DNA of 64,000 nt from Blastomyces gilchristii SLH14081 (taxonomy: Eukaryota > Ascomycota > Eurotiomycetes > Onygenales > Ajellomycetaceae), in assembly GCF_000003855.2 (NCBI RefSeq), contig NW_003101667.1, positions 469,012 to 533,011 on the forward strand, written 5' to 3'. Numbering within the stretch: position 1 is the stretch's first letter; every line of letters begins with the position of its first letter. The position numbers were made by a program, and so were the translations under genes. Shown in pieces: positions 23,001-34,724 of the stretch. Under the pieces are notes generated by a model. It saw only the letters and a program-made list of their open reading frames with translations, made no database searches and had not been told where the DNA came from.

Positions 23001-25960
23001 ATCTGAATGATTAATCAGTCCAATCATTGAGAAGTTCTGATCACTATTAATAGACTCTTTCATTTCTGAAAAGATATGAGATGAGACAGTTATTGCAGTC
23101 ACAGAGCTGCTTAACCTTATATCAATCTCAACAATATTGTATAAGAACTCTGAAAACACAAAGCTGATTACTCTGTATAAGGCCTGGCTTGAAGCTCTAT
23201 CTTCTGCATGTGATATATGATGATGAAGTTGCAAAGCATTCTTGAAGATAGTTCTCAAGCTCATCAATAAAATGACCTTCTGCTTCAAAGAGTTGATTCT
23301 TGTGAGATATGATAATTTTATTAACTATAGATTGATGAATCTCTTCAACAGGTGTTTATACATATCAAAAGACATTATCTTTCAGAAGAACCTTTATCTT
23401 GTTAATTCATTGATACTGACTACTTCACACAACCTGAAGATTCTACTCAATGCAGTCTGTAAAGCAGCTGCAGTGATTTCTTCAGTGATATCAGATCTAC
23501 TCACTGCAATAATTTCTGCAATGATTTCTGCAGTGATTTCTTCTGTGACTTTTGATTCATCAACTGATGATCTATTCATTAATGAGGAAATTCAACCTGA
23601 GTGTTTATTATTTCTCATACTTACTAATAATTGATGAATTGACTATGAAATCTCCGCGAGAATACCTATCTTTTTAGTGCAGAATACACTGAATTCCCTG
23701 AAAATCATAGTTGAATCTCATGACTCTTCAACATCTACAAGAGATATCACTATAGTGAGAAAATCTACAGTGAGAGAAGCTTCAGTAAGAGACAGTCTTG
23801 AAGATCTACTTACTGATTCTGAGATTACTGCACTTTCAATCTTAAAGAATCTCACACACATCAAAGCTTTCATGAAATGAAAATATTATTACAAGGTCTG
23901 TGTTAAAGAGATTAACTATTCAAAACAGATAGAGATCTGATGACTGATTGAGAGAATATTATAAATAAGTGTTCTTCACAGTTAATGAGTATTTAACAAA
24001 AAGTTCAATAATATGAGTGAGGTTATTTACTATAAGATCTGCTGTGTTGTCTGTGAAAATCATTAACAGAAGAAAGTCAATTACTTAAGAATCTTTATAT
24101 CTGTTGTCTCTGCATTCATCTCTTAAGCTCTTATGATGATCTCAGTATTCTGAGACTGATATGTTCTGTAGATTGATATGATGACTGCTTTTTTAAATAC
24201 TTAACTATCTGCTGATGAACAGATATATATGAATTAACTTACAGAATTTTATAAAGACTGTAATAATCTTGTGTGTGAGTTGATGCAGAGACTCTACAGT
24301 CTTAAGTAAGCAGTACTCTTATGATATAAGCAGCTGTGAAAAATGCTATTATACTCAGACTTTCATATCAGTCTCTATAATACTGAACTATTTATTTATA
24401 ATGAAAGACAGATCTATATAATTATCTATATAAATAATATCTGTCTCTACAGTCTGAAAATCAATGATCTGAACTGAGTCAAAGCTGAAATTATCACTAA
24501 TTATAAGATTAAGAATGTAGAGGATTTCAACTACTATCTAGAAATGAAAATTAATAGAGATTTAACTTTATTAATATTATCTTAACTTCTCTTTATAAGA
24601 AATCTTCTGAAGAAATTCTCAATGAATAACTATTACTCTACATTCACTTCTATGAAGAAGAATATCAATTTTATAAATGATGATAAGAAACTGATTGTAT
24701 ATATTGCAGAATTTATTCTACAGTTCTATTAATCTGATATCAGATTTCTGTAATATTTGATAATTAATACATATTCTGATGTAAGCTTCACTGCAGAATT
24801 TCTTGAACAATTCAGCTCTCAGTCTATATCAAAGAACTGAGCTGGATTTAAATGTACACTCTGATATCTACAGAGTTCAATCAATGAGAAAATAATCTAT
24901 CACAGAGATGCTGATATTGAACCTGTAATATACACAGATGCTGATTAAGCTAGTAGAGATTCAGAATCTTATTCAACTACCAGTTATATCATCTATATAA
25001 CAGATGGCTCTGTTACATGATGAAGCTGCTGGCAAACTAAGGTCTCTAAATCATCAATGAAGGCTGAATATATTGCATTCTCTGAGACTGTATATAAGCT
25101 TGTCTGTCTCTGTGAGCTTCTAGATAATACTGAATTCATCTCATCTCAGCTTAACAATTTAAATGCTGATGATCATCTCATTCTCATCACAGTTAATTAG
25201 ACTGACTGTGTGACCGTGTCTGAAATCAGAATCAGATTTTTTGATAGTCTCATTATCAATTCAACTGATTTCATTACACAGTTTTAACATTAGATAGTAG
25301 TTTCATACTGTTTCAGTGAGACTTACTGTCTACTCTTGTCACATTTTTTAAATAGAATCATGATTTTCACTTCTCAATTTAAATTATTTTTATTGCTTTA
25401 AATGTCTTTAAATCTCATTTGAGTGTTATCAAAAAGTGTTACTTTTTAAAAAATTAAAAATAGTCTAAAAAAAACCTTAAAATGTCTAAAAATAGTAACT
25501 TTATGCTAAGAATGAAACTAAATGAGATTAAATGAGATCACTTTCTTATTTTTTTCAAGTCATGATTTTATTTAAAGATCTGATATATAGTCACTTTGCA
25601 TGTTTTTTTAATGACTAGTCCCAGCAGGATTCACACTAAGAAATGTATGAAACCAGATCAAATGAAATCAAATGTGAAATTCATGGTTCCAGCGGCCAGT
25701 CTACAGTCAATGATCTTGCTTATACAATTCATACTGATAATAAGTTCATCATAAAGCTATTCTCTTTCAAAGCAATTTCACACTGCTTGAAGTATATAGA
25801 GATCTGTTTACACATTCTTCAGAATCTTATCTGTAAGAATAAGATATCTATCTGATATATTTTATCTACTGAGAACACAGTGAATGAGCTTACTAAACTA
25901 CTTGAAATGTTGAAATATACACGTGAAAGGAGAATATGAAGATGAAGAGATAGAGAGATA
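20100..25960 (+). pseudogene. Copia D polyprotein (gag, integrase, RT, RNase H)
   Basis: Gag sequence (about 20100-21850) is polar and decayed. The integrase region (22490-23400) shows ITDDVTQMR, then IIHSDCEELN, then TVCILSEE, consistent with the D,D,E core. It ends in the copia-type RYDNFINYRLMN...RCLYISKDIIF block at 23304-23395. The RT lies at about 23900-24780. RNase H (24940-25190, continuing at 25704-25900) has YTDAD and KSSMKAEYIAFSET, the copia ADADWAG and STEAEY motifs, and ends with ENTVNELTKLL (family LADILTKPL). The frame is broken by many stops and by the MITE. Confidence 0.8.
25198..25703. mobile_element. hAT-like MITE, copy 1 (506 bp)
   Basis: Ends are TAGACTGACT... and ...GGCCAGTCTA (inverted repeat TAGACTGRCY). 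The 8-bp target duplications are CAGTTAAT (25190-25197) and CAGTCAAT (25704-25711), differing by one C/T. It splits the RNase H of copia D. Length equals that of copies at 47258-47763 and 57763-58268. An 8-bp duplication and TA..TA termini suggest mobilisation by a hAT transposase, which is not present here. Mid-element A/T runs around 25440-25480 are shared by all copies. Confidence 0.9.
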
Positions 25961-26182
25961 AAAAATAATGTATCTCATGACTGGTTTTTCATTATTACAC
26001 ATTTTCCAGTCATTTTTTGTACCTGTACTTGATTTGAAGGCGAATTTTGTATATAGCATAGTGTATAGTTACTCTGGTGAGTGGGAGTGTCAGGTCACAT
26101 TATCTGGCTTACTAATCCTCCCACCATATAACTTTCCACAAGCTAGCAACCTTGCATTCACACAAGTTTTACATCTTCCACA

Positions 26183-26340
26183 TAATAATAATCATAATAA
26201 TGTACAGGCTGCAGAGCTGGCTGTTCAATCCTCTTCATGAATTCAAAGAGATGCATGTGACATCATGTGAGGTCACATTACAGCATTTTTTGCACAGAAA
26301 ATTGGTTTTTCTATAATAAATAGAGAGAAAATACAGAGAT
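26183..26340. repeat. Right arm of the inverted-repeat element split by copia D
   Basis: After the TAATA duplication an AT-rich AATAATCATAATAAT tail continues, then sequence inverted relative to 19470-19555 (GTACAGGCTGCAGAGC ... CACATGCATCTC on the opposite strand). It ends near the start of the gene island. Confidence 0.5.
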
Positions 26341-26377
26341 TGATTTACAGCTTGACAACTGACATCCGGTTGTGTAA

Positions 26378-26430
26378 TAACCCTACGTTCTTCCGGTAAC
26401 TAGGTATGGCTGGGCTGGCAGTGTCACGTG
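26378..26430 (+). promoter_or_regulatory. LTR-derived upstream element of the transporter gene
   Basis: The 17-nt word TAACCCTACGTTCTTCC (26378-26394) and a TCACGTG E-box (CACGTG at 26425-26430) lie about 105 and 70 bases before the start codon. The same word is found upstream of the UBX gene (39210-39194, minus strand) in the same orientation to that gene. A variant (TAAGCCTACGTTTTTCC) lies in the copia LTR at 46985-47091, where the E-box also follows. It is either a remnant solo LTR or a co-opted promoter; I cannot decide which. Confidence 0.5.
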
Positions 26431-26471
26431 ATAATTACACTGTGTCGTTGAATAGCGCTCGAGAGACAACA

Positions 26472-26501
26472 ATGAAGCCAGCTTGTTATCAAGAGCAATG
26501 A
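26472..26501 (+). promoter_or_regulatory. Nine-codon upstream ORF overlapping the transporter start
   Basis: An ATG at 26472 opens nine codons whose TGA (26499-26501) overlaps the ATG of the main gene (26498-26500) as ATGA. If the transcript starts upstream of 26472, the two starts would compete, or ribosomes could re-initiate after the short peptide. Confidence 0.55.
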
Positions 26502-28510
26502 TCCCACATTTCGCTATGCCCAAAGGCGATAGATTTGATGTTCACAGGACTGAGGAAAATGAAGTAGATGTAGAAGAATCTCGCGCCCTGCTGTCCCTGG
26601 ACGAAGAGGAGTCCCTCGCCCAAGCAGCTCCTGCGCAATTACCCCTGCCTTCGCCATCCACCTCCAAACCGCAACCCCCAATATATATACCCCCTTCGAA
26701 CGGTCAACCTCGGACCCCAAGAACTCCTAACCGAGTCCGATTCGATTTAGACGATGACACTGAAGATGATGGGGAAGAAGCACGAAGACATCACATTGGC
26801 CATCCCTACTCATGGCTTGAGGGGAATGATTATATGAATGGCGATGGATCGAGCGCAGGCCGAAGCAGTACCGGCCAGCTTGCCCCTCTACTTACCAATA
26901 TCGAAGCGCCTAGTGTTACTCTAGCTACGTCAGGAGACTTTTTTCCTGAGGACCATTTGGAGGGTGCGCGGCCCAGGAGCGGGTTAAGGAATGCCTTCAT
27001 GAATATGGCGAATAGTATTATAGGTGCGGGAATCATTGGACAGCCGTACGCCTTTCGGCAAGCGGGGTTAATGGTTGGGATCATACTCCTCTGTGGACTT
27101 ACTCTCACCGTCGACTGGACTATCCGTTTGATCGTTATCAACTCGAAACTGAGCGGCGCAGATTCGTTCCAAACAACAGTGGAGTTCTGCTTCGGAAGGC
27201 CCGGTTTAATAGCCATCTCCATCGCCCAATGGGCATTTGCATTTGGAGGTATGGTCGCATTTTGTATCATTGTCGGAGATACAATTCCTCATGTCTTCGC
27301 GTCAATTTTTCCATCATTGAAGGATACGCCCTTTCTATGGCTCCTGACGGATAGGCGAGCCATCATCGTTCTTTTTGTTTTGGGGATCTCCTATCCTTTA
27401 TCCCTTTATCGGGACATTGCAAAAGTAAAACAACAAGCCTTTTCTTCCCCTTTTGAATTACATACAGCTAATATTGTAGTAGCTGGCGAAAGCATCGACA
27501 CTTGCACTAGTTTCCATGCTTGTGATTGTGGTAACCGTGATTATTGAAGGAATCCGAGCCCCTGCCGATTTGAGGGGCGATCTATTACACCTCAAATTTT
27601 GGCAGGTCAACGGTTTCTTCCAGGCGGTTGGTGTCATATCCTTCGGTAAAGTTGGACCTAGCCATGAATCTAGTGCCTACATGCTAATGTGACCTTTTTT
27701 TTAGCATTCGTTTGCCGTACGATAAACTTAGCCCCTTTTCCCCGTTGTGCAGTAACTAATACCTTTTCTCTAGATCACAACAGCCTCCTTATATACGGCT
27801 CCTTAAAGAAGCCGACTATGGATCGGTTTGCTCTTGTGACACATTCCTCTACGGGTATCTCGATGGTCATGTGCCTGATTATGGCGCTCGCAGGGTTTTT
27901 TACTTTTGGTGAGAAGACAAAAGGCAATGTGTTGAACAACTTCCCACCCGATAACGTTATGGTGAACATTGCAAGACTGTGAGTGTATATTTCTGGGCTG
28001 AGCAAATAACAAACCCGATGCTGACTAGGGGAAATCCAGATGCTTCGGCTTGAACATGCTCGCAACCCTTCCACTGGAAGCTTTTGTCTGCCGTTCAGTG
28101 ATGACAACTTTCTTCTTTCCCGATGAGCCTTACAATCTCGCTCTCCATGTTATATTCACATCGGCGCTGGTCGTTACTTCCGTGGTGTTATCATTACTCA
28201 CATGCGATTTGGGCGCTGTGTTTGAGCTAATAGGAGCTACCAGTGCCTGTGCCTTGGCATATATTTTACCTCCTCTATGCTACGTTAAATTGAGCAAGTG
28301 CAATTGGAAAGAAAAAACACCAGCATATGCATGTATCCTGTTTGGTGGCATTGTACTTTGCACTAGTGTTGTCCAAGTGATGATAAAAATCATCAAGAGT
28401 AAGTCAATAGTGTCTGCCGCCCTACTGTTGTTTACTGTTGTTGGATCAATGTATTCTAACACTTGGATTCTTTGTAATTTACAGATGAAGGCGAGAGAGG
28501 GACATGCTAG
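26498..28510 (+). CDS. Vacuolar-type amino acid transporter (AAAP/AVT family)
   Basis: Six exons: 26498-27424, 27483-27645, 27705-27716, 27774-27978, 28040-28398, 28485-28510. They give 563 residues. All introns are 57-86 bp with GT..AG ends and CTAAT/CTAAC or CTGAC branch sites. Residues 1-160 are polar and acidic, without membrane segments, as in fungal AVT proteins. The transporter core starts near residue 165 with NMANSIIGAGIIGQPYAFRQAG and includes HHNSLLIYGSLKKPTMDRFA and ARLCFGLNMLATLPLEAFVCR, both typical of the family, with about ten or eleven hydrophobic segments. Family members move neutral amino acids across the vacuolar membrane; the closest yeast relatives appear to be Avt2-like, though that is from memory. 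The third exon is only 12 nt, needed to make AFVCHHNS. The next gene on the right is co-directional, 1.7 kb away. Confidence 0.88.
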
Positions 28511-30220
28511 CTATTTACGGTTGTGTTGATACGATATCCTGGTCTGACTTTTCGGTACGCCGTCATTGTTGCATATATAGAATCCCTAATTTCCCCTACG
28601 ACTCGTCTACGAGCACTTCCATGGCGTTAGGGTGAAACTTGCTGGCGAGGGTATTATTGTACTATACATATACATATACATTTTATTTTATCGACATTCC
28701 GGTGCAAATTGTCGTGGGGTATAGAAAGAAAGAATTCTTCCCCCCCCCTCCTCTTTTTTTTTTCTTTTCTTTCGATGACCTGGGACATTTCCGAATCCCA
28801 TTATGCCAGCGTGATACCGCAGACAGAAGGCGATTCGATCGGGCTTTTAAACCACCCAAAATGTCACTATTTTACCTCCCTTCGTCCGCTTGCACTAACC
28901 GTACCTCCCGATCGTATGACTAACAGAATTATCGCAAACCATTGCTAGTACGATCTTCCCTTAATTTGCTGCTTCAACCTACGCTGTAGTTTGTGGTAAC
29001 ACCTACGCTGCTACTAGTATGGTCTTTATGTGCGAAGGTTTATTCTCAAACTATGTTTGAAAGGAAATCTGACGGCAATCTTTGCTCTCCGGTGAAATCG
29101 TCACAATCTATTTTGGGACCACCCTTGCGTCCTCTACTTGAGGATGCTTCAAGTAGGCTATTTATTTTACTTTCGTTTTCATATGTTCATTTAATATAAC
29201 CACAATACTTTTACCTTCCGGTGATTTGCGGTGCGATATTTCGCCGCAGAAGACAAATTCCAGGTACGTTGGAAGGATTCAATTTCATATCAGAGTACAG
29301 TACATATTTGCCGCACACATTTCATATTTCCCCTGCGATACTCCTCAAAATCAGAGCTCCACTACTCAGAGTATTTACCTCACAAATCTCGCCTGTAGAG
29401 GAATAGATACACTGAAGAAGGATCTTTCATGATTTACTGATCCCGACCCTCTTCAAGACCTATTTGCTGTGGTGGGCTTAATATATTATATATCAAGGGA
29501 CTTTCTTTTATCCTACCTGGCTTTCGGTAAGCCACAGCGATCAAAGCCTGGCTGCATGAGGCTGTCAAGAGAAGTCAACAAGTTCATCGTATATTGTTTA
29601 TATCCTTTCTCTATTATTTCTAGGCAATATCTCTAAATGATTCTCTATTTTGAAGGATATTGATGCTTTTACATTGAGTTCTTATAATTAAGACACAATT
29701 CTTTTCTCAACTTTTGCATCAGTATCACCACGAGCAGAAAATATCTAGACTGGTTTCTTTTACCTTCTGTGAGGCGTGTCCTCTGTTGCTGGGTTACTGG
29801 GCCTTTGTGTGCCTCATCCCAGCACCAGCAATGTCACCAAGAGTGTGTTATTCTCCAGCCTTGCCCTAGGGAACAATATAAACTAACATTATCTGGCGCT
29901 TTCTTATTCCTTGACTTGGTTTCATCGTCATATACCCTTGTTTCTAGCTTTGTAGCAGTTGGTTTTCTCTAAATCATTCTTCCATTCGCTCTGTTTTCGT
30001 CCCATTATCCTGAAAGAAAGGCCTATCACCATATGGTATTTGCCTTGAACTTGAAAATAGAGTCTATTCTCCACTGACGGCGCCAGGTCAGTCCATTCTA
30101 GGTATACAGTACGTGCCCTTCTCATATCCTCTGATCCTAAGTTTGAGGATAACGAACGACCGTCTAGGGGATCAAAAAAGGGCTACTTGACCATTAGTGT
30201 TGCTAACTTTATCGGAAGCT
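28511..30220. other. Intergenic, no gene seen
   Basis: 1.7 kb of normal composition between two co-directional genes. It holds a C8/T-rich tract at 28740-28776 and only short open frames without family resemblance. It should contain the transporter 3' end and the promoter of the next gene; no tRNA was seen. Confidence 0.5.
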
Positions 30221-33200
30221 ATGGATGAAGAAGAACGCCAGAGGCGTATGCAGGAGCTTCAAATGGTATCTTGGACATTCAAATATATATGGAGATCCTG
30301 TTATTGGGTTCTATGATTTATTTCAGGGAGTATATGCTCACTCCAGTTTCACAAATTCAGGCGGATTTGGGCAGTGCACGCCGTGAATATATATCGACCG
30401 TTGATGACGCCCCGAACAAGTACCGCCATGTTGGGTTGGATCAGATCGAGGCCATGCGGGCAGCCAACATGAAGGGTTCTAAAGTGCAGAAATTGGCAGA
30501 AGCCAACAAGACTCAGTTAAGTGCCTGGAACAGTACGCATCCTATTCGCTATCCTTTACTGCCTGGGGGGTTTTAGTGTCGACTGACTGAGAGTTAACAG
30601 ACGCGCACCAAACAATTGGGGGTGATGTCCAGTTGGAAGATCTGGATAGCATGATGTCCGGACAGAGTCACCGTGCCCAGCTCTGTGATTTGATTCAATC
30701 AAAAGGTGGACAGAAGTATATTCACGGCCCAACAGCTCCTCCCAATGGGCGCTCCAGAAGTACCCAGCCGCCCAGAGGTTCCAGGGGAATTGGGCGTGGT
30801 GGAGGAGTAGCGGGAAGCCGCGCCCGTGGCAACTTTTCAAGAACATCATTGTGAATCATCCCAAATTCCCTGAGCCTTCCCGTCTTATACAGTCACTGAT
30901 ATCGTAGTGGCCCCCAAAGTACTCCTTCACCGTGTGTGCTTGGGTCTGGTGGAGGCCACGCTGTTGAAAGCACCCCAGACCGGCGCCGATGTCTGGACCC
31001 TGCACGCTCCGACGCGGCTGAGAATTTCCGTGAAAAAGACACCAAGATAGGGAAAGCAGGAGTTACTCCACGGACCCCTAGAAGTGATAGAGGCTCCGGT
31101 GGACTAGGCCGTCCAGGCATGGTTAAAACCAGACGGGTTGTTGATCCAAGGTAAGCTAGAAACTGGTTGGTTTTATTGGGTATCAAAGCTGACGATAGGC
31201 GATCAAAGCGCCAACTCTGAGGCAATGTTCGCCGACCCATCAGACTTCATGGCAGTTGCGAAAGTACATAATGCTTCTTGCCCTTCTGATCCCCCTAAGC
31301 CAACGCGGAATGCAGCAGCCCAGCCTATGACTCCATCCAATCAAACCAAGCAAGAGAATGCCGCTAAGGAAGAAGTGTGCATTCAGGAAGGAGCTTCACA
31401 TAATGGAGTGCTGGAAGAACACATTAAAGGGGGAACTCAAAAGCGAAAAAATGAAGATACTATTAGCGCCACGCTCGCGAATGACCTACAGCTCAAAGGA
31501 ACTATATTACCGGAGCACGATGCAAAGTCAACTTCGGGAAATACTTGGGCTATTCAAGTAGATAGCCTCCCCTCTGGTGGTATTGGACCTGGGCAGACTG
31601 ACTTTGGTAAACTAAAGACAGATAAAAGGTTTAGATCAAGCCTTCCTCAGCCAATTCATGCATCAGAAGAGTCGACACTCCTGATCGACCTGATGCGGAA
31701 AAGTCGATCACCTTCAAACCCAGCATCCGCCATTCGCCCTCGACATATGGATTCAGGAACCAATATAGCTCCTATGTCATCCTTTCTGACTAATACTCCT
31801 CCGTCCATGCGGATGTTGCTGCCGGAAATACCAACCAGCTCGGCTGGTGCAAAAGCAGTTGGGAACTCTCAGAATGGAACTAGCAATGCAGCTCTGAAGG
31901 CTGCACTCGACTTGCTTATTGACAGGCTACAGAGAGAACTGCACCAAGTGAACCAGATTATTGAGGATACTCCCGGGCCTATCGAGCTCACAGGTATAGG
32001 AATTTATTTGCTAAAGCGGAAGCAGCAATTAGAAAGCGAAATAGCGGAAGCAATTGAGATGGAGAGTGATATTGTACTCCCGTTCAGTGCATTGACATTA
32101 GAAGACCCTTCTCATAAGGAGCCAAATGAGGAGCATAATGTCTCTCAAGAAATGCCCATCCCAAAGGTCCCAGTTGTTTCCATGGATAAAAAGGAGGTAG
32201 CTCCGCTGATTCCTGGATCGGGGTCTACAGCGATGTCGTTTGGCAAGCCAAATGTTGGCCCCCAGGAAGTTCTGCTCATGTCCAACAACACACCACCGAT
32301 TCCTACACCCACTTTATCTACTTTCACTAACTCAGTACACGATATTATCGGTGACCATTTATTGCCAGGAAGGAATCCTTCGAGCATCAAATCAGATCTA
32401 GAAACGCCAAAAGTACTAAGTGGAAACAGTAGCCTTCATGACTTTTCCACCCCCCCTGCTGGTCCTGCAACTGGAGAAGCAAGGCCGGCGCCGCATGGTG
32501 CAGTAGCGTTTGATCATAGTTCCTCTGTTAACCAACTACAAGTGCGAGATACGCCTAATATCCCGGACAACGCAATAACTCGACAATATTTGGAATCTAC
32601 TTCTGAGACAAGTAAGCGCTCAACTGAACCACGGAATTTGCCTCTAAATGGGCAGCGGAATCACCATTTGTTGACTGCGACACAGCAGTTATCAAGTTTT
32701 GCAATTCATCCCCTGGAGCAAAGCAGCGAACCGCCCTCTCCCATTTGCTACATGACTGCAGTAGTACAATCCCCTGTCGCACCATACCAACCTAAGCCTG
32801 CTCCCCAGGGCCCACAGTGCGTCTCTTCTCCAGGGCTGGGGGTACCGCCTAAACCGAGTGAAATCAAGCCCATTGCACGGAACTTTGCTCCTAAGTTTCC
32901 TATGTCAGCGGCAACGATGCAATATTCCGGAGCATTGTTCCAACGTCAGGAACAAAATGCAGTACCAAAGTCTCCTGACACTACAACACCATCTTGCCAC
33001 AACCCACCTGTTGACCCTAGTAAGCCTATCACTCCAGCCTTTGTGTCCAGGTTCCCAGTGTCAGCCGCAACTTTGCAATACTCCGGGACGATATCCCATG
33101 CTAGCATTCAAGCAACAGACCCCCCGCCGCCAGCAGGACAGGAAGGTCGCAACGCTTCTACTGTGAGCGCCACACGCAAAATTTCTGAAGCTTCTGTATC

Positions 33201-33474
33201 CTCCTCAATTAACCCGCCCCGACTTAGTGGACTAGAAAATTCCAAATGGGCTACACCAGCAGATGCACCTACTTCACCCAAAGGGGCGAGCAAGGGACGG
33301 CCATCACCCAGACCAAGAAAAGATGGAAAAGGTATTGATATGTTTATCGCAGAGATGGCAAAGCATCAAGTCACAGTGTCCCAACGCACCATGGAGGAGT
33401 CGACAACTAATAGCGGGCCGTCGAAGCGCCAGAAGGAGTCCCCTGGCCTTGCGAGCTCTAAATGGGCTAGCTAG
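30221..33474 (+). CDS. Large, mostly disordered protein of unknown function (997 aa)
   Basis: Five exons keep one frame: 30221-30265, 30331-30520, 30601-30850, 30908-31150, 31209-33474. Introns are 57-80 bp. The short N-terminal exon (MDEEERQRRMQELQM) and the first acceptor are the least certain points. Residues 16-115 are the most ordered looking (LGSARREYISTVDDAPNKYRH ... MSGQSHRAQLCDLIQSKGGQKY), followed by an Arg/Gly-rich stretch (about 125-160). A probable coiled coil is at about 475-530 (DLLIDRLQRELHQVNQII, then a Lys/Gln/Glu helix). The rest is Pro/Ser/Thr-rich. Two near-copies of FxxxFPxSAATxQYSG (about 801 and 854) and two GLxxSKWA motifs (about 916, and the last nine residues) recur. 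I do not recognise the family. RGG-like and low-complexity content would fit an RNA- or chromatin-associated scaffold, but that is inference. It converges with rad52. Confidence 0.75.
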
Positions 33475-34724
33475 ATTAGGTTTATCAATGCTTGGTGCCG
33501 AGCTACGGAGTCTAGAGTGAACGAGGGGAAGAAGTATGAACTTTGGCTGAAGATGCGGTTACCCATAACTGTGTCCTAATTTGCGTTCCCAGCGTGTTAT
33601 CCGTTTTCTTTGCCCATGATTGATGATCTGCCCTTGCAATTACCCCCTTCCACCGGCTGTATTGCAACACCCATGGAGTATCATTCTGTGAACTCTCCAT
33701 GAATATTCCCGATGTTGTTTATTAGATGCGACCCACAGTTTAGTTTCTCGCAAGTAATAATAGCCCTGCACTCTGCACTTTTCTTTTCTTTTCTTTTCTT
33801 TTCTTTTCTCTGTGTTTTTGTTTTTTTGTTCTGCGCCCCTTTTCACCTTCCTTTTTTTTAAAAAAGAAAACGCCAAAGTACCAAACCCGTTTCCTTAATA
33901 TTTCCAGCCAAAAAAAGAGGTACTTTTTGATTTGTTCGAATGCACAAGCCAAACGTCCCTATGGACTCTCTAATATTACTTTGAAAAATTTCCGATTCTA
34001 CAAAGCTTCCGCATTGTACACTTTGGTACTCAATTGTTTCAAATCAATGTAAACTGTTTGTTGATAGGTTTCACTGATATACGCATAGATTTCGTTCTTC
34101 AGCTAAGAATAAATATAGGGGCCATATCCACGTTAATCACCAGGGACTCCAACGAGAGTACTATAACGGGACATGGATCACCAGGATGAACGGTCGAAGT
34201 TGGAGGAGCCTTACAGCAATCAGAACCTGTAAGCCACCATGGCAGTATTGGTATCCAGAAACGTATGTTCTGTTATGGCCAAAAATTTATATCACAAGTG
34301 CATCAGTGATATGTAATCGAAATAATTAATGACTACTATTGGTCCACCTGGTTTCCCTCAACGGATGGAAATCAGAGGAGAAACAGGAGGAAGGAGGGGA
34401 AGCTGCAGCGACCAACTATAGGAAATGAAAAAAATTCATGTTCCATTTTGCTGATACCAACCTGATAGTAATAAGTAAGAACCGATCCACTACTCCGCAG
34501 CGTCCGATGATCTCCCTCCCATTACCCAAATGAAAAGTAAAATAAAATAAATATGTTCGCGGGCGTTGAGGGCCAAAACAAAACAAAGAATCCCTTACTC
34601 CTCAATATCATACAAAGAATGAATACACTTATAAAGGTATGGATACCATACGGTGAACGCCGATGGAATAGAACAGAAGACGCCGGACCGGATGATGGGT
34701 ATGCATGGAGATCAAATAATGATG
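33475..34724. other. Convergent intergenic region
   Basis: It lies between the 3' ends of the 997-aa gene and rad52. It contains a (TTTTC)n run at 33778-33809 and other T-rich tracts that may serve 3'-end formation of both genes. No coding frame is convincing. Confidence 0.5.
33778..33809 (+). repeat. (TTTTC)n microsatellite
   Basis: About six pentanucleotide units in the 3' flank of the 997-aa gene. On the opposite strand it creates artificial Lys/Glu/Arg-rich frames, which are not genes. Confidence 0.9.

Larger units (their letters stand above)
19922..26182 (+). mobile_element. Complete Ty1/copia retrotransposon (family D)
   Basis: Two 95-bp LTRs (19922-20016 and 26088-26182; TGTCAGGTCAC ... 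CACA) flank a 6.3-kb element with a perfect 5-bp target duplication TAATA (19917-19921, 26183-26187). GGTTATGAGACC directly after the 5' LTR is a plausible primer site, and GGTGAGTGGGAG just before the 3' LTR is a polypurine tract. Order is gag, integrase, RT, RNase H on the plus strand, as in copia. It carries a MITE at 25198-25703. Many TGA, TAG and TAA codons make it inactive. Confidence 0.9.

Noticed and set aside
26830..27270. 146-codon minus-strand open frame
   Set aside because: It is a shadow of the transporter exon 1 on the opposite strand, with no family resemblance.
28639..29432. Small plus-strand open frames between the transporter and the 997-aa gene
   Set aside because: Overlapping frames, no start context, no domain and a homopolymer C/T origin in part; not credible genes.
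30271..30576. Separate small genes at 30271-30576, 30633-30854 and 30936-31154
   Set aside because: Consensus introns join them in frame with the large 31209-33474 frame, so one gene is a better model.
33640..33952. Minus-strand Lys/Glu/Arg-rich frames
   Set aside because: They come from the (TTTTC)n microsatellite in a 3' flank.
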